This document shows, in pieces, positions 9,866 to 21,740 of a DNA stretch of 64,000 bases. Both the position numbers and the translations under genes were made by a program. Under the pieces are notes generated by a model, which worked only from the letters and a program-made list of their open reading frames with translations, was not told the origin of the DNA and made no database searches. Every line of letters begins with the position of its first letter. The first letter of the stretch is position 1. The DNA is from Dugong dugon (lineage: Eukaryota; Chordata; Mammalia; Sirenia; Dugongidae): positions 98,725,234-98,789,233 of the forward strand of contig CM057462.1 in the NCBI GenBank assembly GCA_030035585.1, given 5' to 3'.

Positions 9866-11689
9866 GGATATCATACGTGAAGAAAGCAAGAGATCATTAA
9901 AAAGACAGGAAAGAAAGAAAAGACCAAAACGGATGTCAGAAGAAACTCTGAAACTTACTGCTGAAGATCGAGTAGCTAAAGTGAAAGGAAACAACAATGA
10001 AGTAAAAAAGCTGAACAGAAGATTTCAAAGGGCGGCTTGAGAAGACAAAATAAAGTATTATAATGACATGTGCCTAGACCTGGAAATAGAAAACCAAAAG
10101 GGAAGAACACACTCTGCATTTCTCAAGCTGGAATAACTCAAGAAAAAATTCAAGCCTCAAGTTGCAATATTGAAGGATTCTACAGGGAAAATATTAAATG
10201 ATACAGGAAGCATCAAAAGAAGATGGGAGGAATACACAGAGTCACTATATCAAAAAGAATTTGTCGATGTTCAACCATTTCGGGAGATAGCATGTGATCA
10301 GGAACCAATGGTACCGAAGGTAGAAATTCAAGCTGCACTGAAGGCATTGGCGAGAAACAAGGCTCCAGGAATTGATGGAATATGAATTGAGATGTTTCAA
10401 CAAATAAATGCAGCACTGGAAGTGCTCACTGGTCTCTGCCAAGAAATTTGGAAGAAAGCTACCTGGCCTACCGACTGGAAGAGATCTATATTTATGCCTA
10501 TTCCCAAGAAAGATGATCCAACCGAATGCAGAAATTGTCAAACAATATCATTAATATCACACACAAGTAAAATTTTGCTGATGATCATTCAAAAGCTGCT
10601 GCAGCAGTGTATCGACAGGGAACTGCCAGAATTCAAGCTGGATTCAGAAGAGGACATGAAACAAGGCATATCATTTCTGATGTCAGATGGATCCTAGCTG
10701 AAAGCAGAGAATACCAGAAAGACATGTACCTGTGTTTTATTGACTATGCAAAGGCGCTTGACTGTATGGATTATAACAAATTATGGATAACATTGTGAAG
10801 AATAGGAATTCCAGAACACTTAATTGTGCTCATGAGAAACCTGTACATAGATCAAGAGGCAGTTATTCGAACAGAACAATGGGATAGTGTGGTTTAAAGT
10901 CAGAAAAGGTGTGTATCAGGGTTGTATCCTTTCACTATACCTAGTCAATCTGTATACTGAGCAGATAATCTGAGAAGCTGGACTATATGAAGAAGAACGG
11001 GGCATCAGGATTGGAGGAAGACTATTAACAACCTGCATTATGCAGATGACACAGCCTTGCTTGCTAAAAGTTAAGAGGACTTGAAGCACTTACTGATGAA
11101 GATCAAAGAGCATAGCCTTCAGTATGGGTTACACTTCAACATAAAGAAAACAAAAATCCTCCTAACAGGACTAATAAGCAACATCATGATAAATGGAGAA
11201 AAGACTGAAGTTGTCAAGGATTTCATTTTACTTGGATCCACAAACAACACCCAAGGAAGCAGAAGTCAAGAAATCAAACGACAGATTGCATTGGGCAAAT
11301 CTGCTGTAAAAGATCTCTTTAGAGTATTGAAAAGCAAAGATGTCACCTTGAAGACTAAGGTGCTCTGGACTCAAGCCATGGTGTTTTCAATTGCCTCGTA
11401 TACATGTGAAAGCTGGACGATGAATAAGGAAGAGCAAAGAAGAATTGATGCCCTTGAATTGTGGTGTTGGAGAAAAATACTGAGTATACCATGGACTGAC
11501 AAAAGAATGAACAAATCTGTGTTGGAAGAAATACGATCAGAATATTCCTTAGAAGTAAGGATAATGAGACTATGTCTAACATACTTTAAACATGTTATCA
11601 GGAGGGATCAGTTCCTGGAGAAGGACATCATGCTTGGTAAAATAGAGGGTCAGCAAAAAAAGAGGAAGACCCTCATCGAGATGCACTGA
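9866..11689 (+). pseudogene. RTE reverse transcriptase, broken
   Basis: Sense-strand remains of the RTE RT and C-terminal region, split over several frames. 10170-10385 holds the N-terminal RT stretch ending 'LARNKAPGIDGI'. 10392-10697 continues with 'TDWKRSIFMPIPKKDDP'. 10607-10798 carries motif A as 'CFIDYAKALD' (family usually FIDYAKAFD). The catalytic YADD box is at 11039-11050. 11081-11689 is a long C-terminal frame containing 'FNIKKTKILLTG' and 'ESWTMNKEEQRRIDALELW'. The family protein copies its own RNA onto nicked DNA. In-frame stops (for example after 'GIDGI') and frameshifts show it is dead. Confidence 0.85.
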
Positions 11690-11824
11690 CACAGTGGCTG
11701 CAACAATGGGCTTAAGCATAACAATGATTATGAGGATGGGGCAGGATTGAGCAATGTTTGGTTGTACACAGGGTCGCTATGAGTCAAAACTGACTCCAGG
11801 GCACCTACCAACAACAAGGTCTAA

Positions 11825-12620
11825 AGTTTAAAATATATGCATACATATTTACTGTCACTCTGAGAATGTGGTTTATTTGATAGCTTGGATAAATATTTAT
11901 GTACACTGCATTATGCATTTGAATTTAATATAGAATCAATTTAAAATATTTCTAGTTGTGATACAGCTGACAGATCAAATACCAAATAGGGGTATTGCTG
12001 TAAGAAAGAGCATTCAGCTGGATATCCTTAGGTAAAATGATATTCTCATATGAGTTTCCCAACATCAAATATATCAACTTTTTATCAAAAGGCCAATTTG
12101 GAACACTTCCATTTTCAAATTATTCATCTTCTCCAAATAGCCAAATAGAATTACGATAAACCCAGGAAATAGTACAGTGATTGAAACTCTAAACATTAGA
12201 GGGTAGAAAAGAAGCATTCTCTTGCTCTCAAATAGTAATGCCTTACATTATTAAATATTGCCTTTTTTGCTTTAACATGAACAATCTCATCTGAGTTTCT
12301 TTTAATAAATACCCCATTTTGTAGATGAGAAAATTGAATCACTGCATAAAATTGTACAACTAGGATGGGTTGGAGCTAGGGCCAACATCAGAAGCATGTT
12401 CTACTTCCTACTTTAGGGTCTTCTGATACATCAAACTTTCTCTAGTATTTCCAGAAGTAAATTATTTGCAAATTATAAACTTTGTGGTAAATGAAGCAAA
12501 CCATTCACCATCAGGACTAAATGTTTACAAGTTATTTAATTATTCAAAACCTAGAGATTACTTTTGTTATTGTAATAATACAATTTAATAGTTCCAGCTT
12601 TGTTGCCTTTCTCCTCTTGA
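11825..12620. other. AT-rich intergenic DNA with a MIR piece
   Basis: No gene seen. About 12280-12390 matches MIR in antisense: 'ccattttgtagatgagaaaa' followed by 'ttgaatcactgcataaaatt' corresponds to the reversed MIR 'cattttacagatgaggaaac' block. The rest shows no recognisable repeat. Confidence 0.5.
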
Positions 12621-12627
12621 AGTAGAA

Positions 12628-12803
12628 TGGAAAGAAAGGGAATAGAAGGAATGAAACAAGTAAGAGTGAATAAAGAAAGGAAGGATGGGAGAAAGAAGGG
12701 AAGGAAAGAAAGAAGGAAGGAAGGAAGGGGGTTAAAAAGGAAGGAAGGGAGGAGGGAGGGGAGAAAGGGAGAAAGAAAGAGAGGAGGGAGGAAGGAAGGA
12801 CAC
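12628..12803 (+). repeat. Purine-only GGAA/GAAA microsatellite
   Basis: About 175 bp made almost entirely of A and G on the plus strand, with runs such as 'aaggaaggaaggaag' and 'gggaggagggaggggag'. Antisense open frames rich in Ser, Pro and Phe (12544-12841) are artefacts of this composition. It may have grown from a poly-purine seed; it lies just before the antisense L1 at 12938. Confidence 0.9.
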
Positions 12804-13929
12804 AGAGAAAAAATGATTGTGACATTGTTCAGATTTATCATTTCATCAATATTAAATATAAATTACCCAGACGATAGAAAGTCTCTGTTTTATTCACTAA
12901 GACAGAAGACCCCTAATCTGTAGTCTTTTAAAAATTTTTTTTTTTTGTCCTTTAAGTGAAAGTTTACACTTCAAGCCAGTTTCTCATACAAAAATTTACA
13001 CACACATTGCTATGTGACTGTAGCTGTTCTCACTATAGTGTGGCAGCACACTTCACCTTTCTACCCTGGATTTCCTACGTCCATTCAACCAGCTCCTGTC
13101 CCGTTTTGCTTTCTCATCTCACCTCCAGACAGGAGCTGCCCATTTAGTGTCATGTATCTACTTGAGCGAAGAAGCACTCTCTTCATGAGTATCACTTTAT
13201 GTCGTATAGTCCGGTCTAATCTTTGTCTGAAGAGTTGGCTTCGGGAATAGTTTCAGTTCTGGGCTAACAGAGAGTCCAGGGGCCATGTCTTCCAGGGTCC
13301 TTTCAGTCTCAATCAAACCATTAAGTCTGGTCTTTTTACTACAATTTGAGTTCTTCACCCCACTTTTCTCCTGCTCCATCAGGGACTATCTGTTGTGTTT
13401 CCTGTCAGGGCGTCATTTATGGTAGCCAGGTATCATCTAGTTCTTCTGGTCTCGGGATGATGGAGTCTTTGGTTTATGTGGCCCTTTCTATCTCTTGGGC
13501 TAATATTTTCCTTGTGTCTTTGGTGTTCTTCATTATCCTTTGCTCCAGGTAGGTTGAGACTAATTGATGCATTTTAGATGGCCGCTCGCTAGCTTTTAAG
13601 ATGCCACTCACCAAAGTGGGATGCAGAACATTTTCTTAATAAATTTTGTTATGCCAATTGACCTAGATGTCTCCTGAAACTATGGTCCCCAGGCCCCTGC
13701 CCTGCTACTGTGTCCCTTGAAGTGTGTGATTGTATTCAGGAAACTTATTAGCTTTTAGTTTAGTCTAGTTCTGATGACTTCCCCTGTATTGTGTGTTGTC
13801 CTTCCTTTCAGCTAAGATAATTCTTATCTACCGTCTAGTTAGTGAATACCCCTTTCCCTCCCTCCTCACTCTCGTAACCATCAAAGAATGTTTTCTTCTG
13901 TGTTTAAACCATTTCTTGAGTTCTTATAA

Positions 13930-16900
13930 TAGTGGTCTCATACAATATTTGTCTTTTTGAAATTGACTACACTCAGCGTAATTTCTTCCAGCTTCGTCTA
14001 TGTTATGAGATGTTTTGCAGATTCATCATAGTTCTTTATTTTGAGAAGTATTAAATTGTGTGAAGAAATCATAATTTGTTTATCCATTCGTCCATTGATG
14101 GGCATCTAGGTTTTTCCTCTTTTTGCTGTTGTGAACAGTGCTGCAATGAACATGGGTGTACATGTATCTATTCGTGTGATCGCTTTTTTTTCTCTAGGAT
14201 ATATTCCAAGGAGTAGGATTGCTGGATCATATGGTATTTCTATTTCTAGCTTTTTAAGGAAGTACCAAATCAATTTCCAAAAGGATTGTACCATTTTACA
14301 TTCCCTCCAGTGGTATATAAGTGTTCCATTCTCTACACAACCTCTCCAACATTTATTATTTTTTGTTTTTTGGATTAATTCTAGCCTTGTTGGGGTGAGA
14401 TGATATCTCATTGTAGTTTTTATCTGCATTTCTCTAATGGCTAATGATTGTGAGCATTTCCTCATGTATCTGGTAGCCATCCGAATGTCTTCTTTGGTCA
14501 AGTTCCTGTTCACATTTTTTGCCTATTTTTTAATTGGGTTATTTGTCTTTTTGTTGTTGAGGTTTTGCAGTATCTTATAAATTTTAGGGGTTAGATGCTG
14601 ATTGGATTTGTCATAGCCAAATATTTTTTCCCAGTCTGCAGGTTGTCTTTTTACTCTTTTGGTGAAGTCTTTTCATGATCATAAGTGTTTGATTTTTAGG
14701 AGCTCCCAGTTATCTAGTTTCTCTTCTGGTGTTTGTGCATCATTAGTAATGTTTTATATTCTGTTTATGCCATGTATTAGGGCTCCTAGCATTGTCGCTA
14801 TTTTTTCTTCCATTATCTTTATCGTTTACAATTTTATATTTAGTTCTTTGATCCATTTCGAGTTAGTTTTTGTGCATGGTGTGAGGTATCGGTCTTGTTT
14901 CAGTTTTTTGCAGATGGATATCCAGTTATGCCAGCATCATTTGTTAAAGAGACTGTTCCAGTAGTTTTCTTGTGGATTCTTTCGAGTTTTCTGTGTGTAA
15001 GATCATATCATCTGTAAATAGAGATTCTTTGACTTCTTCCTTAATGATTTGGATGCCTTTTTTCCTTTTTTTGCCAAATTGCTCTGGCTAGGACCTCCAG
15101 CACAATGTTGAATAAGAGTCGTGATAAACGGCATCCTTGTCTGGTTCCCCTTTTCAAGGGGAATGCTTTCAGACTATCACCATTTAGGATGATGTTGGCT
15201 GTTGGCTTTGTATAAATGCCCTTTATTATGTTGAGGAATTTCTCTTCTATTCCTGTTTTGCTAAGAGTTTTTATCATGCTTGGTGTTGGACTTTGTCAAA
15301 TGTTTTCTGCATCAATTGATAAGATCATGTGGTTTTTGTCTTTTGTTTTATTTATGTGATGGATTACATTGATTGTTGAACCATCTCTGCATACCTGGTA
15401 TGAATACCACTTGGTCATGGTGATTTACTTTTTGATGTATTGTTGAATTCTATTGGCTAGAATTTTGTTGAGGATTTTTGTGTTAATGTTCATAGAGGAT
15501 ATTGGTCTGTAATTTTCTTTTTTTGTGATGTCTTTACCTGGTTTTGTTAGCAGGGTGATGCTGGCTTCATAGAATGAGTTTGGGAGTATTCCATCCTTTT
15601 CTATGCTCTGAAGTACCTTAGTAGTAGTGGTGTTAACTCTTCTCTGAAAGTTTGGTAGGATTCTCCAGTGAAACCATCTGGGCCAGTGCTTTTTTCTGTT
15701 GGAAGGTTTTTAATTACCTTTTCAATCTCTTCTTTTGTTACGAGTTTATTTAGTTGTTCTACCTCTGTTTGTGTTAGTTTAGGTAGGTATTGTGTTTCTA
15801 GAAATTTGTCCATTTCCTCTAGGTTTTCAAATTTGTTAGAGTTTAACTTTCATAGCATTCTGTTATGATTCTTTTAATTTCACCTGCATCTGTTGTGATA
15901 TTGCCCATCTCATTTCTGATTCATATTATTTGCTTCCTCTCCTATTTTTCTTTTGTCAGTTGGGCCAGTGGTTTATGATTTTTTCTTCTTTTCAAAGAAC
16001 CAACTTTTGGTTTGCTAACTCAACTGTTTTTCTATTTCATTTATTTCTGCTCTAATTTTTATTATTTGCTTTCTTCTGGTGCCCGAGGGCTTCTTTTGCT
16101 GCTCTCTTTCTATTTGCTCAAGTTGTAGGGTTAATGTTTTGATTTTGGCCTGTTCTTCTTTTTGGATGTGTGCATTTATTGCTATAAATTGAGCTCTGAG
16201 CACTGCTTTTGCTGTGTCCCAAAGGTTCTGGTAGGATGTGTTGCCATTCTCATTTGATCTTGTGAATTTCTTTATTCCATCCTTTATTTTTCTATAACCC
16301 AGTAGTTTTTGAGCAAGGTGTTGTTCAGTTTCCATGTGCTTGCTTTTTCTGTTACTGATTTCTACTTTTATGGCTTCATGTTCAGAAAAGATGCTTTGTA
16401 ATATTTTGATGCTTTGGATTTTGTTAAGGCTTGCTTTATGGCCTAATATGTGGTTATTTCTGAAGAATGTTCCATGTGTGTTGGAAAAGACAGTATATTT
16501 GGCTGCTGTTGGGTGGAGTGTTTGGTATAGTCTATGAGATCAAGTTGGTTGATTGTGGCATTTAGCTCTTCCATGTCTTTATTGAACTTCTTTCTGGATT
16601 TTCTGTCCTTCACTGAAAGTGGTGTGTTGAAGCCTCTTACTAATATTGTGGAGCTGTCTATCTCTCCTTTCAATGCTGTTAGAGTTTGTTTTATGTATTT
16701 TGGAGCCCTGTTGTTGAGTGCATAAATATTTATTATGATTATATCCTCCTGGTGTATTGACCCTTTAATCATGATATAGTGTCCTTCCTTATCTTTTGTG
16801 GTTGATTTTGCTTTAACGTCTATTTTGTCAGATTAATATTGCCACTCCTGCTCTTTTTTGAGTGTTGTTTGCTTGATATATTTTTTTCTATCCTTTGAGT

Positions 16901-17060
16901 TTTAGTTTGTGTTTTTGAGTCTAAGGTGTGTCTCTTGCAGGCCGCATATAGAAGGATCGCGTTTTTTAATCTATTCTGTTACTCTCTGTCTAATTATTGG
17001 TGCATTTAGTCCACTTATGTTCAGTGCAATTATTGATAGGTATGAGTTTAGTGCTGTCAT
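13930..17060 (-). pseudogene. L1-C ORF2 (EN-RT-Cys) pseudogene
   Basis: The ORF2 start codon is the complement of cat at 17058-17060. Endonuclease pieces lie at 16443-16772 ('[18 protein letters not shown]', and '[13 protein letters not shown]' where GDFN is usual, so the catalytic Asp is lost). The linker is at 16015-16335, and an RT approach region at 15601-15813 ('[14 protein letters not shown]'). The RT palm is at 15041-15277 ('[20 protein letters not shown]'); the FADD box region just left of it survives near 15005-15030. The C-terminal Cys region at 14106-14513 reads '[18 protein letters not shown]', with the zinc-knuckle His shifted. Stops, frameshifts and the 14954 deletion separate these. 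The intact protein would nick DNA and copy L1 RNA. Confidence 0.88.
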
Positions 17061-17514
17061 TTTGATGTCTTATTTTGCGTGTTGTTGACAGTTTCTTTGT
17101 TCCATTTAATTTTCTGTGTTGAGTCATTTTTCTTTATGTATTTTCTTTTCATCTTTTTCATTGTTGTTCATTTTGTATTTCCTGTGTCTTTATAGTTTTC
17201 TTGTCTTTTTATTTTCATGTGTAGGATTGTTCATTTCCTTTGTGGTTACCTTAATATTTACTCCTATTTTTCTAAGTTTAAACCAATCTTTTATTTCTTT
17301 ATGTTGCCTTAACTTCCCCTCCGTATGAAAGATCTATGACTACATTTTTTAATCCCTCTTTTTTGTTATAATGTTGTCATCTTTTACATATTGACATCTC
17401 TGTTTCCTTATTTTCAGCATTTTAGCTTTGATTTATTTTTGTAACTTCTCTAACTGGGTTGATATTAGGTTGCTCTGTCCTGTGTTCTAGTCTTGGGTTG
17501 TTGTCTGATGTTAT

Positions 17515-18447
17515 TGATTTTCTAACTGGAGGATTCCCTTTAGTACTTCTTGTAATTTGGGTTTGGGTTTTGCAAATTCCCTAAACTTCTGTCTATCTGG
17601 AAATGCCCTAATTTTGCCACCATATTTGAGAGACAGTGTTGCTGGATATAAAATTCTTGCTGGCAATTTTTTTCCTTCAAGGCTTTATGTATGTCATCCC
17701 ATTGCCTTCTTGCCTGCATGGTTTCTGCTGAGTGTTCCAAGCTTAGTCTTATTGACTCTCCTTTGTAGATGACTTTTTTTTTTTATCCCTAGCCACTCTT
17801 AAAATTCTTTCTTTATCTCTGGTTTTGCTAAGTTTGATTATAATACATCTTGATGATTTGCTTTTGGGATCTACCTTGTATTGTTTTTGATGAGCATCTT
17901 GGATAGATATCTTCTCATCTTTCACGATATCAGTGAAGTTTTCTGCCAACAAATCTTCAACAATTCTCCCTGTATTTCCTGTTATCCCCCCTGTTCTGGT
18001 ACTCCAATCACTTGTAGGTTATTCCTCTTGATAGAGTTCCACACAATTCTTTTATCTGAGTTTTCCTCAGATAAGTTGGTGTCAAGTGCTTTACTTCAAT
18101 ATCACTAATTCTGACTTCCATTGCCTCAATTCTGCTCCTATGACTTTCTATTGAGTTGTCTAATTCTGAAATTTATTGTTAATCTTCTGAATTTCTTTTT
18201 ACTGTCTCTCTATGGATTCTTGCAGCCTGTTAAATTTGTCACTGTTCTCTTCTATAATCTTCTTGATTTCCTCTATTTCTTTGTCTGTATATTCCTTGGC
18301 TTGTTCTGCATTTTGCATGATCTCCTTACTGATTTCTTGAAGAGTTCTGTATATTAATCTTTTGTATTCTACCTCTGGTAATTCTAAGTTCTCTTCCTCT
18401 GGAAGATTTCTTGATTCTTTGTTTTTGGAGTTTGCTGAAGCCATCAT
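17515..18447 (-). pseudogene. L1-C ORF1 (RNA chaperone) pseudogene
   Basis: Starts with an 82-residue frame at 18199-18447 rich in Glu, Lys and Ile heptads ('EISKEIMQNAEQAKEYTDKE'), the coiled coil by which ORF1p trimerises. The RRM and C-terminal domain follow in broken frames: 17749-17952 ('FTDIVKDEKISIQDAHQKQ', 'SRCIIIKLSKTRDKERILR') and 17540-17740 ('MEHSAETMQARRQWDDI'). In L1, ORF1p coats the RNA as trimers. Frameshifts break it between the domains, so no full protein can be made. Confidence 0.85.
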
Positions 18448-19783
18448 GGTCTGCCTCTTTATGTGATTTGATCTTGACTATTGTCTCTGAGCCATCACTC
18501 TTGTGAGCTCTTTTGATTATTGGTGCCTTTGAAGGTCTAACGTACTGTCACTAGATGGTTAGATCTGTTACTAGGTCTGTGAGCCCAGGAGTCTGTTTAC
18601 TTTTCTTTTACGGATTCAGCTCAGGTGTCCATATAGTCGGTCACCAAATGTATGCTGCAAGCTCCCACATACAGTCCTAGACAGGCAGGGATGATTGGAG
18701 TAAGTACAGGTATCTGGTTGCAGTAGGGGGTCATGCACTGAGCAAGGCAGGGGACTGACAGCTGCCCCTTAGTGTCTGGGAGGAAAATGTGTCCCTGTTC
18801 CCTAGAGTGTGTAGGTGGGTGGGTTTTGCAGCCAGACTATAGGCACCCAATGTTGTTGGCTGTAAGGACTGGGAGTCCCCATTTATTCTTGGACCCCTGT
18901 CACAGGTGGCTAGGTGGCATGGGTGGAGCCACCAGTCCTCAGGCTCCTGATGTGGGTAGGTGAGGACCCTGCTTAATGGGCAGAGTGCTGTCAAATGTCA
19001 CAAACCTGCTACTCCAACATATAGCTGAAGTTAGGCTTCAGGTATATACTCTGTTATGCTGTGCTAATGAGGACCTACTCTAGTGAAATGGGCCCACACA
19101 GGTCTATGCAGGGGTGAAAGGCATTCAAAGTCCATGGACCCCTTATGCCTATGCCTAGATGAAGGAGCTGTGCCTGCCCTGAGTTCCTGGATTTAGGGGA
19201 GCTGACAGATTACTTTTTCCCATTTGTTAATTTTTTCCCTATCCAAGGCCAGGAGAATGGTTCAGGGTGCGTGACAGGTCCTACATCTGGCCCAGGGGAA
19301 ATGGCAATCGCTGAAGCCTGCCTGAGACCCAGTGCAGATTTGGAAGGTGGGCAGGTAAATGGAGAGAGGTTCTTCCCAAAAAAGAGTGTTTTTCCATCTG
19401 CGCAGTAGGTTAAATGCATGTACTTATCTTTTGTCAGTTAAGCGTGCTTTTCACTGGCTCTGGAGGCCTGAGCATACTCTCTGCCACTCACTCTTTCCTG
19501 ATATGGAAAACATGTTCTGAATACCACTGCCCTCCTCACAAAGCACACCAGCTGATCTGGCCCCCAGGGTGCCTGCTCCCACTGGGGCAGGTCTGGCAAC
19601 TCCTCGCTGCTTCCACACCATCTCTCCCTCCTCCTGCCACTCAGTCAGATTCCTCAACTTTACATTTGATGTTCTTGGCTGCCAGATTGTAATATATAAT
19701 TGATTCACTTGTTTTTTCAGGTCTTTGTTGTAAGAGGGACCACTGGAAGCATCTGACTACTCCGCCATCTTGGCTCCACCTCC
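18448..19783 (-). promoter_or_regulatory. L1-C 5'UTR / internal promoter remnant
   Basis: About 1.3 kb, more GC-rich than its surroundings, upstream of ORF1 in the L1 sense. It parallels the L1-A 5'UTR (38340-39750) along its length. A YY1-type motif, CCATCTT at 19765-19771 on the plus strand (AAGATGG in L1 sense), sits within about 20 bp of the 5' end, as in human L1 where it fixes the start of transcription. Open frames inside it (for example 19414-19708) are not genes. Confidence 0.75.
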
Positions 19784-20360
19784 ATAGGAGTTTTTTGATA
19801 ACCTCTGTGAAAACCATCAGCTAGCCCTTGAGAAAGCTCTCTCTTAGCACCAACTGTCTCATTTCACCTAGAAATTATTTTCAGACAAAATCTAAGAACT
19901 TTATTTCATTATTTACAGGTTTTTTAAAAAATACTACGTGTATAGCATGAAAATAAATGCTATTCTCCAGTTCACTAATTCTACAATGAATGCTTTGTGA
20001 TTCTATTAGCAAAATATTCCCAAGCTGATGGATAGAAGTCCTGGGAAATTATACAGATGTCTGCTTATCAAATTAATCTTGCTTATAAATTAAGAAGTTG
20101 TTGAAGCACAGTAATTATTTAACATGCATAGCTACTTCAATGGAAGCAGAGAGATAGTCTCTAGACTGATAAACTAAGTATAGTTGAGTATGAGAAAACA
20201 TCATGTTAACAAAATGTTAAAGTTTTCTCTGTGCTGCATAGTATGTCTATTGTAAATACAATTTATTTGCAGCATTTTAAAATTACAGCAGAGACCCAAG
20301 TTATTTTTATGATTTGAAACCTTGAATGTCTTCACAATTTTTGCCAGATATATAGGTGAC
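19784..20360. other. Unassigned AT-rich DNA
   Basis: Between the 5' end of L1-C and an RTE fragment I see no gene, RNA or repeat I can name. Confidence 0.4.
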
Positions 20361-21100
20361 TCTGAAGGCTGAGGAAGATCTAAGACTACAGCCCTCAGTA
20401 TGGATTACACCTCAATGTAAAGAAAACAAAAATCCTCACAACTGGACAAATAAGCAACATCATGATAAACAGAGAAAAGATTGAAGTTGTCAATGATTTC
20501 ATTTTATTTGAATCCACAACCAATGCCCATGGAAACAGCAGTGAAGAAATCAAATGGCATGTTACCCTGGGCAAATCTGCTGCAAAAGAACTCTTTAAAG
20601 TATTAAAAAGCAAAGCTGTTACTTTGAATACTAAGGTGCGCCTGACCCAAGCCATGATATTTTCAATCGCTCCATATGCACGTGAAAGTTGAACAATGAA
20701 TAAGGAAGAATAAAGAACTGATGCTTTTGAATTATGGTGTTGGTGAAGAATATTGAATATACCATGGACTGCCAGAAGAACGAACGAATCTGTCTTGGAA
20801 GAAGTACAACCAGAATGCTCCTTAGAAGCGAGGCTGGTGAGACTTCCTCTTATGTACTTTTGACATGTTATCAGAAGGGACCAGTCCCTAGAGAAGGACA
20901 TCATGGTTGGTAAAGTAGAGGGTCTGTGAAAAAGAGGAACACCCTCAAAGAGATGAATTGACACAGTAGCTGCAGCTATGGACTCAAACATAGAAACACT
21001 TGTGAGGATGGTGCAGTACTGGGCAGTGTTTTTGTTGTTTTGAACGTAGGGTCACTACGAGTCAGAATTCACTCAAGGGCACCTAACAACAACAAGAACA
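20361..21100 (+). mobile_element. RTE LINE 3' fragment
   Basis: Sense copy of the last 740 bp of RTE. It includes the C-terminal coding stretch (20462-20692: 'IEVVNDFILFESTTNAHGN', 'KSAAKELFKVLKSKAVTL', 'MIFSIAPYARES') and the 3'UTR ending 'gggcacctaacaacaacaag'. It is 5'-truncated and carries stops, for example soon after 'YARES'. The long antisense frame at 20395-20991 is a shadow. No clear TSD could be fixed. Confidence 0.85.
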
Positions 21101-21122
21101 TAGACAACGCTAAAGAACATAT

Positions 21123-21493
21123 CCATCATTCGTCTGTCAGTTTGTTGTGCTGTAGTGGCTTGCATTTTGCTATGAAGCTGGAAGCTATGCCACTGGTAAT
21201 TCAAACACCAGCAAGGTCACCCTTGATGGACAGTTTCACCTGAGCTTCCAGTCTATAGGAAGAAAGACTTAGGGATCTACTTCTTAAAATTAGCTAATGA
21301 AGACCCTATGTATTACAACATAATATTATCTGATATACACTGCCAGAAGATGACCATCCTAGGTTGGAAGGCAACGATAACATCTTGCATGCCAGCAATC
21401 ATGAGGATGGTGGGACTGGGCAGCATTTTGTTCTGGTACATTGGCTAACCATGATTTGGAGCAGAATCCATGGCAACTAATAACAACAACTAC
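21123..21493 (+). mobile_element. Internally deleted RTE derivative with 11-bp TSD
   Basis: Opens with the RTE 5'UTR in sense ('cgtctgtcagtttgttgtgc' region, the complement of the 5' end seen antisense at 9600-9865) and jumps near 21400 to the RTE 3'UTR ('tgaggatggtgggactgggc'), ending 'ggcaactaataacaacaac'. All coding sequence is missing. A perfect 11-bp TSD, aaagaacatat, lies at 21112-21122 and 21494-21504. It is a non-autonomous element keeping only the two ends, presumably moved by RTE protein in trans. Confidence 0.82.
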
Positions 21494-21740
21494 AAAGAAC
21501 ATATAATTTGTCTTGTCTATTTTTGAACTTTTAATGATGGAATCATACTATGGGTGGTTCCATGACGCACTCCTCCCAACATTATGTTTTTGGGAATTGT
21601 GCGATTTCAATTTATAGTTGTAGTTAATTCATTTTCACTGTTGTGTATTATTACACTTTATAGATACAGTAAATTGTTTATTCATTCTACAATTGATCAG
21701 CATTTTAACTGTTAACTTTTTGTTTGTTTGTTGCAAACAC

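Larger units (their letters stand above)
8576..11816 (+). mobile_element. RTE (BovB-like) LINE with inverted 5' half
   Basis: One insertion in two opposed parts. From 8576 to about 9865 the RTE 5' half (5'UTR and endonuclease) is antisense. From about 9866 to 11816 the reverse transcriptase half and 3'UTR are sense, ending in the family's 'gcacctaccaacaacaa' tail. A perfect 8-bp duplication, aggtctaa, at 8568-8575 and 11817-11824 brackets both halves, so they arrived together. The inner breakpoints overlap: the minus-strand end near 8576-8600 (gacgtcatacatgaaaaaag) and the sense start near 9868 (gatatcatacgtgaagaaag) cover the same stretch of the element. This is the signature of a twin-priming 5' inversion. 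Together the halves make nearly the whole element. Confidence 0.88.
12938..19783 (-). mobile_element. Near full-length L1 ('L1-C'), antisense
   Basis: Left to right in antisense: poly(A) complement (T-run 12938-12949), 3'UTR to about 13930, ORF2 remains to 17060, an inter-ORF spacer, ORF1 remains to 18447, and a 5'UTR to about 19783. The 5' terminus reads gccatcttggctccacc, the complement of the usual mammalian L1 start with its YY1-type CCAAGATGGC. Compared with the related L1-A, about 625 bp are missing at 14954. I found no convincing TSD; flanks 'gtagtcttttaaaaa' and 'aggagttttttgataa' are only loosely similar. It is dead: both ORFs are interrupted. Confidence 0.93.

Noticed and set aside
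12544..12841. Ser/Pro/Phe-rich antisense proteins
   Set aside because: They are the translation of the purine microsatellite's other strand.
12925..19800. TSD for L1-C
   Set aside because: The flanks are only loosely alike and could match by chance given their A/T richness.
20395..20991. 198-residue minus-strand gene
   Set aside because: It is the antisense shadow of an RTE 3' fragment; its content follows the sense RTE codons.
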